Shown piece after piece: positions 14,597 through 22,849 of a stretch of 41,185 nucleotides of DNA. A model generated the notes under the pieces. The model saw only the letters and a list, made by a program, of their open reading frames with translations, was not told the origin of the DNA and did no database searches. How positions within the stretch are numbered: the stretch's first letter is position 1; every line of letters starts with the position of its first letter. Position numbers and translations under genes: made by a program. The stretch covers positions 1-41,185 of the IMG/VR virus record IMGVR_UViG_3300044669_000036. One strand, 5' to 3'. This DNA is from a virus.

Positions 14597-14819
14597 TATC
14601 CTCTCTCCATTTCTCTATACGGCGCTGGTTGTCAGCCTTAACGGCCAGGTGGTCATTCATCAGCGCGATATCGCACAGATCGACAGATCCATCCTTCAGC
14701 GCGTAATAAGGGATTAACCCGGCGTCAACCGGGTCAAGGAGATAAGACAGCCCGTCAGGCAGGCTGTTGAGGGTTAGCCCTGAGGCTGGTCCGCCGTCGC
14801 GCTGGTAGGGCTCACGGGC
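14586..14819 (-). CDS. Tail assembly chaperone, -1 frameshift extension (gpGT-like part)
   Basis: This is an open frame of 77 codons with no credible start of its own. It begins AREPYQRDGGPASG right after the slippery heptamer of the preceding chaperone and contains LSYLLDPVDAGLIPYY and SVDLCDIALMNDHL, a pattern I associate with DUF6889-type small tail proteins. It ends 10 bases inside the tape-measure gene. Like lambda gpGT, a fusion of about 213 residues (136 plus 77) would be made by a minority of ribosomes and bridge the tape measure and tube subunits. The frame is real sequence; its expression by frameshifting is inferred. Confidence 0.75.
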   Translation of the reverse strand, partial: AREPYQRDGGPASGLTLNSLPDGLSYLLDPVDAGLIPYYALKDGSVDLCDIALMNDHLAVKADNQRRIEKWREDNER

Positions 14820-15226
14820 AAAAAATTTCCCAGCGAATCGGCGACCACCCGCGCCACCAGCTGCAGCATGGTTAGCAGGTCGATATCATCGAACATCAGC
14901 TGACCGCTGTTAAATACCGGCGTCCATCCGTCCATGTGCTTACGTGATACTACGGCCAGGCACGGATGAATAATCGCGTTGGTGTCTTCTTCGGTCAGGG
15001 AAGACAGCTTTTCAGCGATACACGGCAGCAGGGTTTCAAACACCGGTTGCAGTTTGTCGAATTTCACGGTGTCGATTTTGCCATCAGCAGGCAACAGGGA
15101 GCGAATGCTCCCGAAATCTGACATCATTCCCGCCAGCACTGGCAGCAGCTTACGGGTCACTTTCAGCTGGTCAAAAACGCTGAGTTTTGCCACGCGGTAA
15201 TCGTGGCCTTTGATTGAGCATTCCAT
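14774..15226 (-). CDS. Tail assembly chaperone (gpG-like)
   Basis: A protein of 150 residues between the tube protein and tape measure, the normal position of tail assembly chaperones. It starts MECSIKGHDYRVAKLSVFDQ and has mostly helical sequence (FDQLKVTRKLLPVLAGMM, LLTMLQLVARVVADSLGNFL). The C-terminal end downstream of residue 136 is the short alternative to a longer frameshifted tail. The heptamer TTTTTTG at its codons 134-136 is in phase for a -1 shift. Confidence 0.82.
   Translation of the reverse strand: MECSIKGHDYRVAKLSVFDQLKVTRKLLPVLAGMMSDFGSIRSLLPADGKIDTVKFDKLQPVFETLLPCIAEKLSSLTEEDTNAIIHPCLAVVSRKHMDGWTPVFNSGQLMFDDIDLLTMLQLVARVVADSLGNFLPVSPTSATADQPQG
14819..14828 (-). promoter_or_regulatory. 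Programmed -1 frameshift site
   Basis: On the minus strand the sequence AAATTTTTTG lies in the chaperone frame as T-TTT-TTG (14825-14819), a canonical X-XXY-YYZ slippery heptamer; A-AAT-TTT just upstream also fits. A -1 shift opens the 77-codon frame that otherwise has no start. This is the conserved G/GT strategy of long-tailed phages. Confidence 0.75.
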
Positions 15227-15229
15227 CTG

Positions 15230-15670
15230 TTAAAACTCTCCGAGTACCTGGTCGATTTTGCCGCAGTCAAACACCCAGGGCATCGTATTACCGGCCTTAG
15301 CGTTGGCGTTATCCGGCTGTTTCTGGAACGCCACGCTGCGCGCCGTGATGATGTCTCCGCTCACCTTGTTTCGGATCACAATGACGTTGTTCCCCCAGGT
15401 GCCTGAGGACTGACTCTGCGCATTGTACGCCAGCGACAGCTTTTTGTTTGTCGGCGAGGTTTTCAGCAGGTTGACGGTTACCGTGCCGCTTTTATCAGCG
15501 TGCAGGCTGTGCATCACTTCGCCGTCAGCACCGATGGTCATGGTGTTTTTGGGGCCGCCCATTGCAACGGTGATCCCCTCCTCTGAACTGGCGGAACCGT
15601 AGCCCAGATCAATCTCGCCGGTCGGGCCGGAGAGGGACGCCGTAACGTCCATAAAAGAATAAGTAGCCAT
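15230..15670 (-). CDS. Tail tube protein (DUF3277)
   Basis: A protein of 146 residues forming the inner tail tube. It starts MATYSFMDVTASLSGPTGEI and has GYGSASSEEGITVAMGGPKNTMTIGADGEVMHS, the N-terminal pattern of the DUF3277 family, with SGTVTVNLLKTSPTN typical of the tube fold. The length is normal. It lies 3 bases upstream of the chaperone gene and 11 bases after the sheath gene, the standard order of sheath, tube and chaperone. Confidence 0.9.
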   Translation of the reverse strand: MATYSFMDVTASLSGPTGEIDLGYGSASSEEGITVAMGGPKNTMTIGADGEVMHSLHADKSGTVTVNLLKTSPTNKKLSLAYNAQSQSSGTWGNNVIVIRNKVSGDIITARSVAFQKQPDNANAKAGNTMPWVFDCGKIDQVLGEF

Positions 15671-15681
15671 TCATGTTCTCC

Positions 15682-16827
15682 TTAGCGAACGACGTTGATC
15701 TGAACATCAGCGAAATGAACCGCACCCGCCAGCTTACAGGCCACCTGAATAACCGGTGCCTTACGGGCTTCGCGGTCTGCCTGCGCCTGCTCGGAAATCG
15801 GCTGCGCGTAGACGTAATAGCCTTTTGTCAGCGTATCGCCGGAATCCAACTGCCCGATCGGGCCGCCGTTCCATACACCGGCAGCCACCAGCCCGTTTGT
15901 GACAGACTGATCCATCGACTGTTCGACATTGGAAAGGAGGCGCGTAACGCCAGCATCGGTCTGTGGGACTTTGGTTGTGCTGGTGTAGAGCAGGTTATAC
16001 AGGTTGGTCTGAACGTAGTTCTGCAGCCAGTCGAGCCCGTGGCGTTCATCGAAGAAATCACCGCTGGACATGACGCCCTGCTGCAGGATTGCCGTATCGT
16101 TCTGGTAGTACACAAACACGTTGCAGTTCTTGGCATCCAGCGCCGCCGCCTGATTGGTGGTCAGGGTTTCATACGTGATCCCCGGCTCCTGTTTAAACTT
16201 CAGGGTAATGGTGGTGTTGCTGCCGTTGAAATTCACGGTAAACGCGCGGCCAAACGCAGACAGCGCGGCGTACTTGCTGCTGGTGGAATACTGCACAAAT
16301 GTGCGAGCGTATTTTGCAGCCTTCAGCTTGTAAGCCAGATCGGTTGTCGATGTCGCATCAACTGAGGCCGGGTCTGCAGTGGTAATCGCCAGTATGCGGC
16401 TGAGACTGGAAGCCTCGATCGCTGCGGCCACACTCAGCCAGTCGGCATCGTCGATATCTTCATCGTCTGCCACGGCCAGGCCATACCAGTTCGTGTAATT
16501 CAGTACGGCGTTCACGGCCTGCAGCAGCGTTTCCGTCGAACCGCTTTCAGCCGATGCCAGCGTTTTCGCCCAGCGGCCGACATATACCTGCTGAGGCTTC
16601 GGTGATTGCGAGAAATACACCGTAGCTGCTTCATATTCCGGGCTATCCACACCGAAGTCAGAGCCGATATCCTCAGGCGATGAGTAGAGGCGAATTCGCT
16701 CAGAAACCGGGATAACCGTTGAGCTCCCGAGAATGAGCAGCGAACCAAAGTTTCGACCAGTAGCCGCACGCGGCCCAATGATCACGTCGACATTGACGAC
16801 GTTTGATACAGGTAATCCCTGCGGCAT
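15682..16827 (-). CDS. Contractile tail sheath protein (DUF3383)
   Basis: A protein of 381 residues. DUF3383 proteins are the short sheath subunits of one myovirus class. Sequence marks are [20 protein letters not shown] and [20 protein letters not shown] near the N-terminus, the middle [17 protein letters not shown], then [21 protein letters not shown] and [17 protein letters not shown] in the C-terminal half. Presence of this gene next to a DUF3277 tube is the main evidence that the virion is contractile. Confidence 0.93.
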   Translation of the reverse strand: MPQGLPVSNVVNVDVIIGPRAATGRNFGSLLILGSSTVIPVSERIRLYSSPEDIGSDFGVDSPEYEAATVYFSQSPKPQQVYVGRWAKTLASAESGSTETLLQAVNAVLNYTNWYGLAVADDEDIDDADWLSVAAAIEASSLSRILAITTADPASVDATSTTDLAYKLKAAKYARTFVQYSTSSKYAALSAFGRAFTVNFNGSNTTITLKFKQEPGITYETLTTNQAAALDAKNCNVFVYYQNDTAILQQGVMSSGDFFDERHGLDWLQNYVQTNLYNLLYTSTTKVPQTDAGVTRLLSNVEQSMDQSVTNGLVAAGVWNGGPIGQLDSGDTLTKGYYVYAQPISEQAQADREARKAPVIQVACKLAGAVHFADVQINVVR

Positions 16828-16830
16828 AAT

Positions 16831-17376
16831 TTAGTCTCCGAAAAATGAGACGGGCGCATCTTGCAGCGTCCGGACGTTGTAGGTACGAATGTTTTTGCGG
16901 GAAAGCGTAATGGTGAGGTCGTATCGCCTCACCCACTGCTTGTTAATGAGCTCTGGCAGGTTGTAGATAGTCCCGGCATCCACCAGCGAAAGCCCCGAGC
17001 GGTTCAGCTCAGCGTTGTTCTGCTCGACGAATATCCCCGCGCGGAAAGTTGATGCAGTGTTGGCTCCCAGAGGGCCGTAAAAGCAGCAAATCACCGTGAC
17101 CTGCTCCCATGTCCATTGCTCGGACTGTTCTTCCGAAACCTGAACATCGGACTGACTTAACGGCTGGGGAACAGTAGTGATACCGAAGGCGCACCACGTC
17201 ACCCCGTTGTTGGGGATCTGCGGCTGCGGGTCAGTCCATCGGGGGAAAACAAGTGCAGCCGGCAGGCCAGAAACACCACGAATCCACCGGCTGATTTCAC
17301 GCTCCAGCGCCTCGTCGTATTGGGGGAGCTCCCCGACAGGCGTCAGATAACCGCGCGCGGTGCTGTCGTTACTCAA
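16831..17376 (-). CDS. Tail completion/neck protein (LIC_12616-like)
   Basis: A protein of about 181 residues. The best start is TTG at 17376, with GGAGGG 8 bases upstream and an 8-base overlap with the previous stop; the longer frame to 17433 would overlap by 65 bases. The order N-terminal GYLTPVGELPQYDEALEREI, FPRWTDPQPQIPNNGVTWCAF, WEQVTVICCFYGP and LINKQWVRRYDLTITLSRK matches the neck terminator type found just before DUF3383 sheaths. It probably caps the tail for joining to the head. Confidence 0.72.
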   Translation of the reverse strand: MSNDSTARGYLTPVGELPQYDEALEREISRWIRGVSGLPAALVFPRWTDPQPQIPNNGVTWCAFGITTVPQPLSQSDVQVSEEQSEQWTWEQVTVICCFYGPLGANTASTFRAGIFVEQNNAELNRSGLSLVDAGTIYNLPELINKQWVRRYDLTITLSRKNIRTYNVRTLQDAPVSFFGD

Positions 17377-17773
17377 CTGGCGTCCCTCCGTTAAAGTCCA
17401 CCAGCTCACAATGTGCCTGGACGAATCCGGCACCGTAACGGGTGTACGGGTCGACGAACGTCACGCGATAGTCGCGTCCGCTATAGGTCACGATATCTGC
17501 ATCAAGTCGCGGGGAGCTGTCTGAACCGGGCTGGCCCTGGGTTAATCTGAACTGCGTCACGATGAGGATCGCGCCGCTTATGTTCTGTCCTGCTTCCATT
17601 CGCCTGGCTTCCAGAGAACGGTCAACCGTCACCACGCCAGAGAATGGAATATCCTGAGCGGTATTTTTCGTGAAATTGTCCTCATCCACCGTCTGAACCT
17701 GCCGGTGACACACCAGACTGGTGTCCATGAAGTCGGGATCGAGAAGAACATCGCTCACATCGAGAAGAGGCAT
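17369..17773 (-). CDS. Head-tail joining protein (uncharacterised)
   Basis: A protein of 134 residues from an ATG that overlaps the preceding stop (TAATG). It contains DVLLDPDFMDTSLVCHRQVQ and DRSLEARRMEAGQNISGAIL, a pattern seen in proteins between the HK97 gp10-like and the neck terminator in this phage group. No catalytic motif is present. The position between connector genes argues for a small joining or stopper protein; the family name is not known to me. Confidence 0.6.
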   Translation of the reverse strand: MPLLDVSDVLLDPDFMDTSLVCHRQVQTVDEDNFTKNTAQDIPFSGVVTVDRSLEARRMEAGQNISGAILIVTQFRLTQGQPGSDSSPRLDADIVTYSGRDYRVTFVDPYTRYGAGFVQAHCELVDFNGGTPVE

Positions 17774-18279
17774 TATTTTTTCCTCACGACGTAGTTAATT
17801 GAGCGCAGCAGGTAACCGTGGGCATACAGCGGCTTGTCGCCGGGAATGCCTTCGGCGCGTCTGCGTTCGAGGGTTTTCTCAGAAAGCGGGTGCAGTCGGT
17901 CGCCAGCACCGATAACAGCTTTTGCAGCATCACGGGCAATCTGTCCGGCGCTCTCCAGCTCACGCACTGCTGCTTCAGTCTGCCCCTCCAGCGCGGCGGT
18001 TGCCGCTGCCTTCAGGTGCGCAGTGGTTCGGGGTTTTGAATCCTCGATCCCCATATCCAGAAAAGGACGCGGGGGAAGCGTGACCGTCGTACCGTCGATT
18101 TCTACCGTTGCGCCCGTCGAGTGGAGGTAGCCCAGTTCCGCGTTATTAATCGGGGAGCCATCTTCACGCCCTGCCTTGTCCTCAGGTATTCCCACCAGCA
18201 CATCCATTCCGGATAGCTGCCGGAGGGATTCCAGAACAGCCACGGCGTTATCAGCACGAACCGTTAACCCGCTTTTCAT
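17773..18279 (-). CDS. HK97 gp10-like/virion morphogenesis neck protein
   Basis: A protein of 168 residues from the ATG at 18279, which forms a 4-base ATGA overlap with the preceding gene; an upstream in-frame start at 18318 is rejected for that reason. It contains MDVLVGIPEDKAGR, INNAELGYLHSTGA and LPPRPFLDMGIED, the pattern of HK97 gp10-like and gpG/virion-morphogenesis proteins (Asn-Ala-Glu-x-Gly-Tyr-x-His-Glu/Ser-Thr-Gly, then PxRPF). It ends KPLYAHGYLLRSINYVVRKK. Probably a tail-completion protein. Confidence 0.8.
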   Translation of the reverse strand: MKSGLTVRADNAVAVLESLRQLSGMDVLVGIPEDKAGREDGSPINNAELGYLHSTGATVEIDGTTVTLPPRPFLDMGIEDSKPRTTAHLKAAATAALEGQTEAAVRELESAGQIARDAAKAVIGAGDRLHPLSEKTLERRRAEGIPGDKPLYAHGYLLRSINYVVRKK

Positions 18280-18686
18280 AGCAGCTGCCTGCCACCAGCG
18301 CCGAACATCGACCACCACCAGTAGAACTCGCGCCCGTAGGCGGTGCTGTTCCAGAAACCGGCATCAGGATTGATTACCCCGGACACGTCATAGCTCACTG
18401 AAACCTTATCCACTGATTTAGAGGACACGACACCTGCTGCGCCGTTGCTGTTCACACCACCAGCGGCAGCAGCGGCCAGCGTGCGTCCGCGCAACTCCGT
18501 ATAGTGAGCCGTGAATAGTTCGGCCAGGTAGACGAACTGATCGCCCTGTACGTCCTGATTCAGAAGCGAATCGGCCTGCCCCAGATAGAAATTCACTGAG
18601 GGGTCCGGGTAGCGTGTTTTGTCGGCGAACTCGGGAAAGTCGGTGCGGAACTGCTCGTTAGTCGGAAGCCTGCTGTTTTTTGGCAT
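18276..18686 (-). CDS. Head-tail adaptor protein (DUF4054)
   Basis: A protein of 136 residues. The N-terminal FRTDFPEFADKTRYPDPSVN, the LNQDVQGDQFVYLAELFTAH stretch and the small aromatic C-terminus (YGREFYWWWSMFGAGG) are characteristic of DUF4054, gp6-like connector proteins. The start overlaps the preceding gene by 29 bases, with GGGGA about 8 bases upstream. It follows the major capsid region as expected for the head completion ring. Confidence 0.85.
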   Translation of the reverse strand: MPKNSRLPTNEQFRTDFPEFADKTRYPDPSVNFYLGQADSLLNQDVQGDQFVYLAELFTAHYTELRGRTLAAAAAGGVNSNGAAGVVSSKSVDKVSVSYDVSGVINPDAGFWNSTAYGREFYWWWSMFGAGGRQLL

Positions 18687-19068
18687 TTTTCGCGTCCCCG
18701 CCGGTGTTATCGGTTTTGTCCGTGCTGTCGGCAGGTTTACCGCCTGCTGGTGCCTGAGCGGCTGCCAGCTGCGCTTTCAGGTCTGTGTTTTCATTCCCCA
18801 GCGCGGTGATGGTTTTTTCATGCTCAGCCAGCTGCGCTTTCAGGGTGTTATTTTCTTCTGCCAGGAGAACAAGGCTCGCGGAAAGGTCTTCATTGCTCTG
18901 CTCGTTCGCCAGGTCGGCTTCGTCAATCGGGCGCGCATAGGCTTTAAAGGCCCAGTGGTCCTTAACTTCTTTCGGGAAAGAGGAACTGTCGTGGATGCCC
19001 TGAGACAGCTCAAATTTAGAACCGTCGGCAAAGCTGAGAGTCGCGCCACCGGAAACAACGTATTTCAT
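18658..19068 (-). CDS. Hypothetical coiled-coil phage protein
   Basis: A protein of 136 residues. The first 60 form a compact domain (MKYVVSGGATLSFADGSKFE, then HDSSSFPKEVKDHWAFKAYA). A coiled coil runs from about 70 to 108, with two copies of a LKAQLAEHEKTI/LKAQLAAAQA repeat, then a Lys/Asp/Asn-rich disordered tail. It lies between the major capsid protein and the DUF4054 connector. A head decoration or assembly role is likely but not shown. Confidence 0.65.
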   Translation of the reverse strand: MKYVVSGGATLSFADGSKFELSQGIHDSSSFPKEVKDHWAFKAYARPIDEADLANEQSNEDLSASLVLLAEENNTLKAQLAEHEKTITALGNENTDLKAQLAAAQAPAGGKPADSTDKTDNTGGDAKNAKKQQASD

Positions 19069-19113
19069 GTTTTTGCTCCATAAAAAAAGGCGGGTTTCCC
19101 CGCCCGTTTCAGG

Positions 19114-20061
19114 TTAAGACGCCGGAACGTCCAGGTAAGAAATCGTATTGGAATACGGGGTTTCCACCTGGCCCAGCTTGCCGTAGTAAGTGGTCAACTG
19201 CTGCAGTCCGCGATACTCCAGCGGCGTGTTCAGCAGAGGAACCATAGGGAAGCGAACGTATTTTTCGTCCTGGGTGTAAGCAACGATACGATGCGCACCA
19301 CCAGCGCCACGCTTGGAGGCCCACTTCATGGAGACGATCTCCAGTGGCGTGCCGTTTTCCTGAAACGCGATGGTGTTAATCTTCACGTATTCCAGCACGG
19401 AGATATTCCCTGCAGAGGAAACCTTTTTGCTCGCCAGCAGGCCGAACAGCTCCGGCGCAAGGCCGATTTTTGCCGGGCAGACCGCATAACCAGAACGAAC
19501 CCAGCCATCAGACAGCACCAGGTTGATATCCTGAACAATCACATCAGGATCAGTGGTTGCGGTCCATGCTGCAGCTGCAGCAACAGGAGTAACATCCGGC
19601 AGATTCAGCAGGCCAGCTACGCCGAGCTCGTTATCACCGATATAAACCTGTTCGTCGGTGTCCATGTTCCACTTCAGCTTCATGCCTTCGTATTTCTGGA
19701 CATCAACCGGACGGCCCAGTTTCTGGGCAGAAGCCAGTTCTGGCACCGTCCAGCTGATTTCCTGCCCCCACAGGGTGAGGTTGTTACGGGTAGGCTGAAT
19801 ATCGAGTTCGATACCAGGAATGGCAGTAGCTTTTTTACCGATCCAGTTTTTACCGTTAGGGTTTGGACCACCAACGCCGACGAAATCGGTATTAGTGAAG
19901 GATGACACTTCATCAGCGATAGAAATATCGCTGCGCAGCGGCATGTCGCGTGACCATTTGTAGGACACTAAAGGCATGTTCAGCGTCTGATCCATGCGCT
20001 CCAGTTCGCCGACCAGAAACGCGCCGGTGGAGTCGATGGTCGCTCTGTCAATTGTAAACAT
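19114..20061 (-). CDS. Major capsid protein (DUF2184 family)
   Basis: A protein of 315 residues. It begins MFTIDRATIDSTGAFLVGEL and contains the features of DUF2184-type HK97-fold capsids: LVSYKWSRDMPLRSDISIAD, a central LTLWGQEISWTVPELASAQ and WNMDTDEQVYIGD. It ends with KYVRFPMVPLLNTPLEYRGL. It lies just downstream of a cement-type protein and of a DUF2213 protease/scaffold-like gene, the standard head-gene order. No propeptide is evident. Confidence 0.9.
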   Translation of the reverse strand: MFTIDRATIDSTGAFLVGELERMDQTLNMPLVSYKWSRDMPLRSDISIADEVSSFTNTDFVGVGGPNPNGKNWIGKKATAIPGIELDIQPTRNNLTLWGQEISWTVPELASAQKLGRPVDVQKYEGMKLKWNMDTDEQVYIGDNELGVAGLLNLPDVTPVAAAAAWTATTDPDVIVQDINLVLSDGWVRSGYAVCPAKIGLAPELFGLLASKKVSSAGNISVLEYVKINTIAFQENGTPLEIVSMKWASKRGAGGAHRIVAYTQDEKYVRFPMVPLLNTPLEYRGLQQLTTYYGKLGQVETPYSNTISYLDVPAS

Positions 20062-20072
20062 TAATTTTTCCC

Positions 20073-20576
20073 TCAGATGTTATAAGCGATTTCAATACGG
20101 CCGTCGGCTTCACCCGGCCCCATGACCTCTGCATTTGGCAGCTGAGGTGTATTTGATGCGGTAGAGTCCGGCGACAGCACAAAGGAGCCAACCGGGCTTT
20201 GAGTGGTACCACCAGCCACGCGAACGTAAACCGGATCGCCTTTTTTCGCGGTCGCCGCGTTGCCTGCTGTAGCAATTACGCAGATGTAACCGCGTTTCAG
20301 GTTGTCACCAACCTGATCAGCCGTCACACCGATGTAAGCCAGATCCAGAGCAGAGGTAATCGGGAACGGTCGAACCAGAATCCCTTTCACTTTGCTGATG
20401 GTGTCGCCAGATTCCAGCGGAACGAATTTATCGTTAACGTATTTGCCTGGCAGCCCGTATGACGCGAACTGCTTCGTGTGGTCCAGGCTTACCGGCTCGA
20501 TGGTGAGATCACGAGGACGGGTAACGCCCCCGGCAATGCCCAGGGGCATGCGCGTTAAATATGCAGTACCTGCCAT
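20073..20576 (-). CDS. Capsid cement/decoration protein (gp24-like)
   Basis: A protein of 167 residues, all beta and glycine-rich (YLTRMPLGIAGGVTRPRDLT, KRGYICVIATAGNAATAKKG, DPVYVRVAGGTTQSPVGSFV). This pattern, with a GDPVYVRV turn, is that of the structural cement proteins found between DUF2213 and DUF2184 genes; they stabilise the capsid by binding between hexamers. Spacing is close with both neighbours (11 bases each). Confidence 0.78.
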   Translation of the reverse strand: MAGTAYLTRMPLGIAGGVTRPRDLTIEPVSLDHTKQFASYGLPGKYVNDKFVPLESGDTISKVKGILVRPFPITSALDLAYIGVTADQVGDNLKRGYICVIATAGNAATAKKGDPVYVRVAGGTTQSPVGSFVLSPDSTASNTPQLPNAEVMGPGEADGRIEIAYNI

Positions 20577-20587
20577 GATGATTTACC

Positions 20588-21859
20588 TTATTTGTTTTTT
20601 GCCCAGAATTCGGCGTTGACCTTGTTCAGTTCTGCCGGGGAAAGGTGCTTAGTGCTGATTGCGCTGTCCGTGGTGCGGGTGATGTTGTTCAGCGGTGTCA
20701 GCTGATTTTTCGCCTTATGCAGCGCCACAGCGGCAGTAAACACCGCGTCGACCGTAGCCTTCGGCGCTTTGTAGAAATCATCCACTCCAAACGATTTCAG
20801 GCTGTCACCAGTGCGCATTGCGTGATTCAGCACCTGACGTTTCAGACTCTTATCGCCAGCAGGCTGGAAGCCAGGGCAGATAATTTCCGCATCGGCGATC
20901 AGGTTGCGCTTAAAGGCTGCATCACCCGTCACTTTGCGGTTTTCTTCTTCGTCTTCGTCGGTGGTCATGTTGCCGGGGTCCGGATCGCCGTCGGTGGTTT
21001 TACCCTCCAGCTTTTCCAGACGAGCCAGCAGCGCTTTCGCCCACTCCGGAATTTCTTCATCGCCGGTGCCAGTTTTGTCTTTGTTCGGATCGCCTTCATC
21101 CGTAGTGGTGCGATTGCCTTCAGGTAAGGCTGTGGCCTGTGAAGGAATGTTGATGGTGATAGAGGAACCGGGGATTGAAGGCATGCCATCAGACGGCATA
21201 TCCGGCGCTTCGTCGATGAGTTTTGCCAGTGCATCCTCATCTTTCGTCTTAATGGCCTGAGCCAGTTTTTTAAGCCATGACATTACAGGCTTCTCCTTTG
21301 TTGTTGATGGGATGGAATCCCCGATTGCACAGCGGCCACCAGCACGCCCCCGGTCGATGCCGACAGCGAGGTGGTTACCTGTGATTTGGTATTGCTTGCC
21401 TTTACCGGGTGCCAGCTGCTTGTACTGCGCGTCATAGCCACAGCTGACATCGGTCAGGCCAGAATTCACCGCGTCGATTGCTTCCTGCCGTTTAATCAGC
21501 ACGTCAGCAATGAGCAGATCCGATTTATCGCCGGTACCGCGCCGGACGTTCTGAATGTGTCCGTGCGCCAGCTGTGCGAAGTTAGAAGGGTTCACGAAAA
21601 CGATGTTGCCCAGACTGTCCTCTGGATGCCCCAGCGTGACGGCTACGCCCTCAAAGCTCGCCATCGTCTCCGGGGAAAACACTTCGTCTTCCGTTCGCCA
21701 GACTGTCACCGTGCCGGTGCCGTCCGGTTCGAGGTCGATTTCCTCAGGTAAATAGACCTGCGTCCCTGTGCGTGCTATCGGCACGTCTTTACACAGCAGC
21801 GAACCGTCCGCCTGCAGATAGCGCGTTTCGCCCAGGCGTGTAGTGAAGAAATATTTCAT
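20588..21859 (-). CDS. Capsid assembly protein DUF2213 (putative protease/scaffold)
   Basis: A protein of 423 residues. The N-terminal 200 residues are the DUF2213 domain (FFTTRLGETRYLQADGSLLC; FEGVAVTLGHPEDSLG; LTDVSCGYDAQYKQLAPGKG; LAVGIDRGRAGGRCAIGDS). A conserved His is in the GHPED element. This domain is regarded as a prohead maturation protease. The rest is acidic, Thr/Asp/Glu-rich and low-complexity (DEDEEENRKV), followed by a helical part, as in internal scaffolds. A terminator-like hairpin and an unusual 261-bp gap precede it. Confidence 0.82.
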   Translation of the reverse strand: MKYFFTTRLGETRYLQADGSLLCKDVPIARTGTQVYLPEEIDLEPDGTGTVTVWRTEDEVFSPETMASFEGVAVTLGHPEDSLGNIVFVNPSNFAQLAHGHIQNVRRGTGDKSDLLIADVLIKRQEAIDAVNSGLTDVSCGYDAQYKQLAPGKGKQYQITGNHLAVGIDRGRAGGRCAIGDSIPSTTKEKPVMSWLKKLAQAIKTKDEDALAKLIDEAPDMPSDGMPSIPGSSITINIPSQATALPEGNRTTTDEGDPNKDKTGTGDEEIPEWAKALLARLEKLEGKTTDGDPDPGNMTTDEDEEENRKVTGDAAFKRNLIADAEIICPGFQPAGDKSLKRQVLNHAMRTGDSLKSFGVDDFYKAPKATVDAVFTAAVALHKAKNQLTPLNNITRTTDSAISTKHLSPAELNKVNAEFWAKNK

Positions 21860-21885
21860 GGGTTACCTGCTCAATTACGGGCAAC

Positions 21886-21908
21886 AAAAAAGCCGCCCGG
21901 AGGCGACC
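21886..21908 (-). terminator. Terminator-like hairpin upstream of the DUF2213 gene
   Basis: On the minus strand the stem GTCGCC/GGCGGC (one G-T pair) with loop TCCG is followed by six T. It lies within the head operon, 27 bases before the DUF2213 start. Q-modified polymerase would pass it. It suggests that something between the head genes once was, or is, separately terminated. Confidence 0.65.
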
Positions 21909-21943
21909 TTGTGAGATGGGAAAAATGTTCGAAATAACGGGCT

Positions 21944-21970
21944 ATTTAACATAAGGGTTCTTACCCGCAC
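21944..21970. repeat. Conserved intergenic repeat, copy A
   Basis: This sequence (starting ATTTAACATAA, ending TTACCCGCAC) matches 24 of 27 bases of the copy at 25838-25864. It lies in a 261-bp non-coding gap between the head morphogenesis and DUF2213 genes. Its function is unknown. Confidence 0.75.
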
Positions 21971-22120
21971 CGACGAAAATGGACTCGATTAAAAAGTCCC
22001 CTTAAAGCCGTAAAAGTAGCGATTAACTGGGCTGAAAATCGGTCTTTTCGAATACAACATTTTCATAACATTTCGCAGGTATTGCAGTTCGCATGAAATG
22101 AATGCTCAAAGCCGTATTTT

Positions 22121-22849
22121 TCATTTTCTCGGTGCAGGAATCTGTACTTCAGGCCAGCATTTGCAGTTCGGCAAACATCCGGCGTGTCCGGTCATACCGT
22201 CCAGCGTCGGCGGGTTATCCCAGCGCACAAATTTATCTTTCATCTTGCGGTGAGAATCGCGCGTGCCGGCCCCTTCGATACGCCACCAGTAGCCCTCTGA
22301 GCCAACCGAAAGGGCTCTGGCCTGCGTTAGCGCGCCGGTAGCTCGTCCAATCTCTGTACGGGCAATCAGCTGCGCCCTGCTGGCGGCCACGTCACCGGAG
22401 GCCATGATCATCTCGTAGAGCTCGTCCGGACGTTCACCCGTGATAACCGCCTGCATTGCGCGCTGTTGTATGTCCATCACGCGATCAGCTGCTTCCAGCG
22501 GCAGGGACTTCATCAGCTGAATCTGACGGTAAACGATATCCTGCGCCACCTGCCCGACGGGGGTATTACCCACCACATCACGCAGGCCTGCGCCGATTTC
22601 CTCTGATACCGATTTCCACTGATTCCATTCCTCCTGCTCTACCTGGGCAAACATCCTTCGCCCGACCTGCTCTGCCCAGTCGCTGATTACCTCGGAATAG
22701 TCCACCAGCGTTTTCGAAATGCTGTCAGCGCTGACCTGTGAACCATCGTAGGTACCATCGACGATCTGCCCTATCTGGTTTGCTATCGCCAACAGGCTTT
22801 TTCGATACTGGATCTCCGAACGGCGGCGGAGGGATGGTTTCAGGTTCAT
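22121..22849 (-). CDS. Minor head/morphogenesis protein (Mu F/SPP1 gp7-like)
   Basis: A protein of 242 residues. I chose the ATG at 22849, which has GGGAGGAGG directly upstream; the longer frame to 22873 overlaps the portal gene further. The helical N-terminal part is followed by the Mu-F-like C-terminus: RTEIGRATGALTQARALSVG, then GTRDSHRKMKDKFVRWDNPP, and a Cys/His-containing GHAGCLPNCKCWPEV, characteristic of this family. It overlaps the portal gene by 125 bases. It is probably ejected or bound to the portal. Confidence 0.88.
   Translation of the reverse strand: MNLKPSLRRRSEIQYRKSLLAIANQIGQIVDGTYDGSQVSADSISKTLVDYSEVISDWAEQVGRRMFAQVEQEEWNQWKSVSEEIGAGLRDVVGNTPVGQVAQDIVYRQIQLMKSLPLEAADRVMDIQQRAMQAVITGERPDELYEMIMASGDVAASRAQLIARTEIGRATGALTQARALSVGSEGYWWRIEGAGTRDSHRKMKDKFVRWDNPPTLDGMTGHAGCLPNCKCWPEVQIPAPRK

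Noticed and set aside
15673-16365. A 230-codon plus-strand frame within the sheath gene
   Set aside because: Antisense shadow of the DUF3383 sheath gene; no recognisable domain and inconsistent with the compact minus-strand operon.
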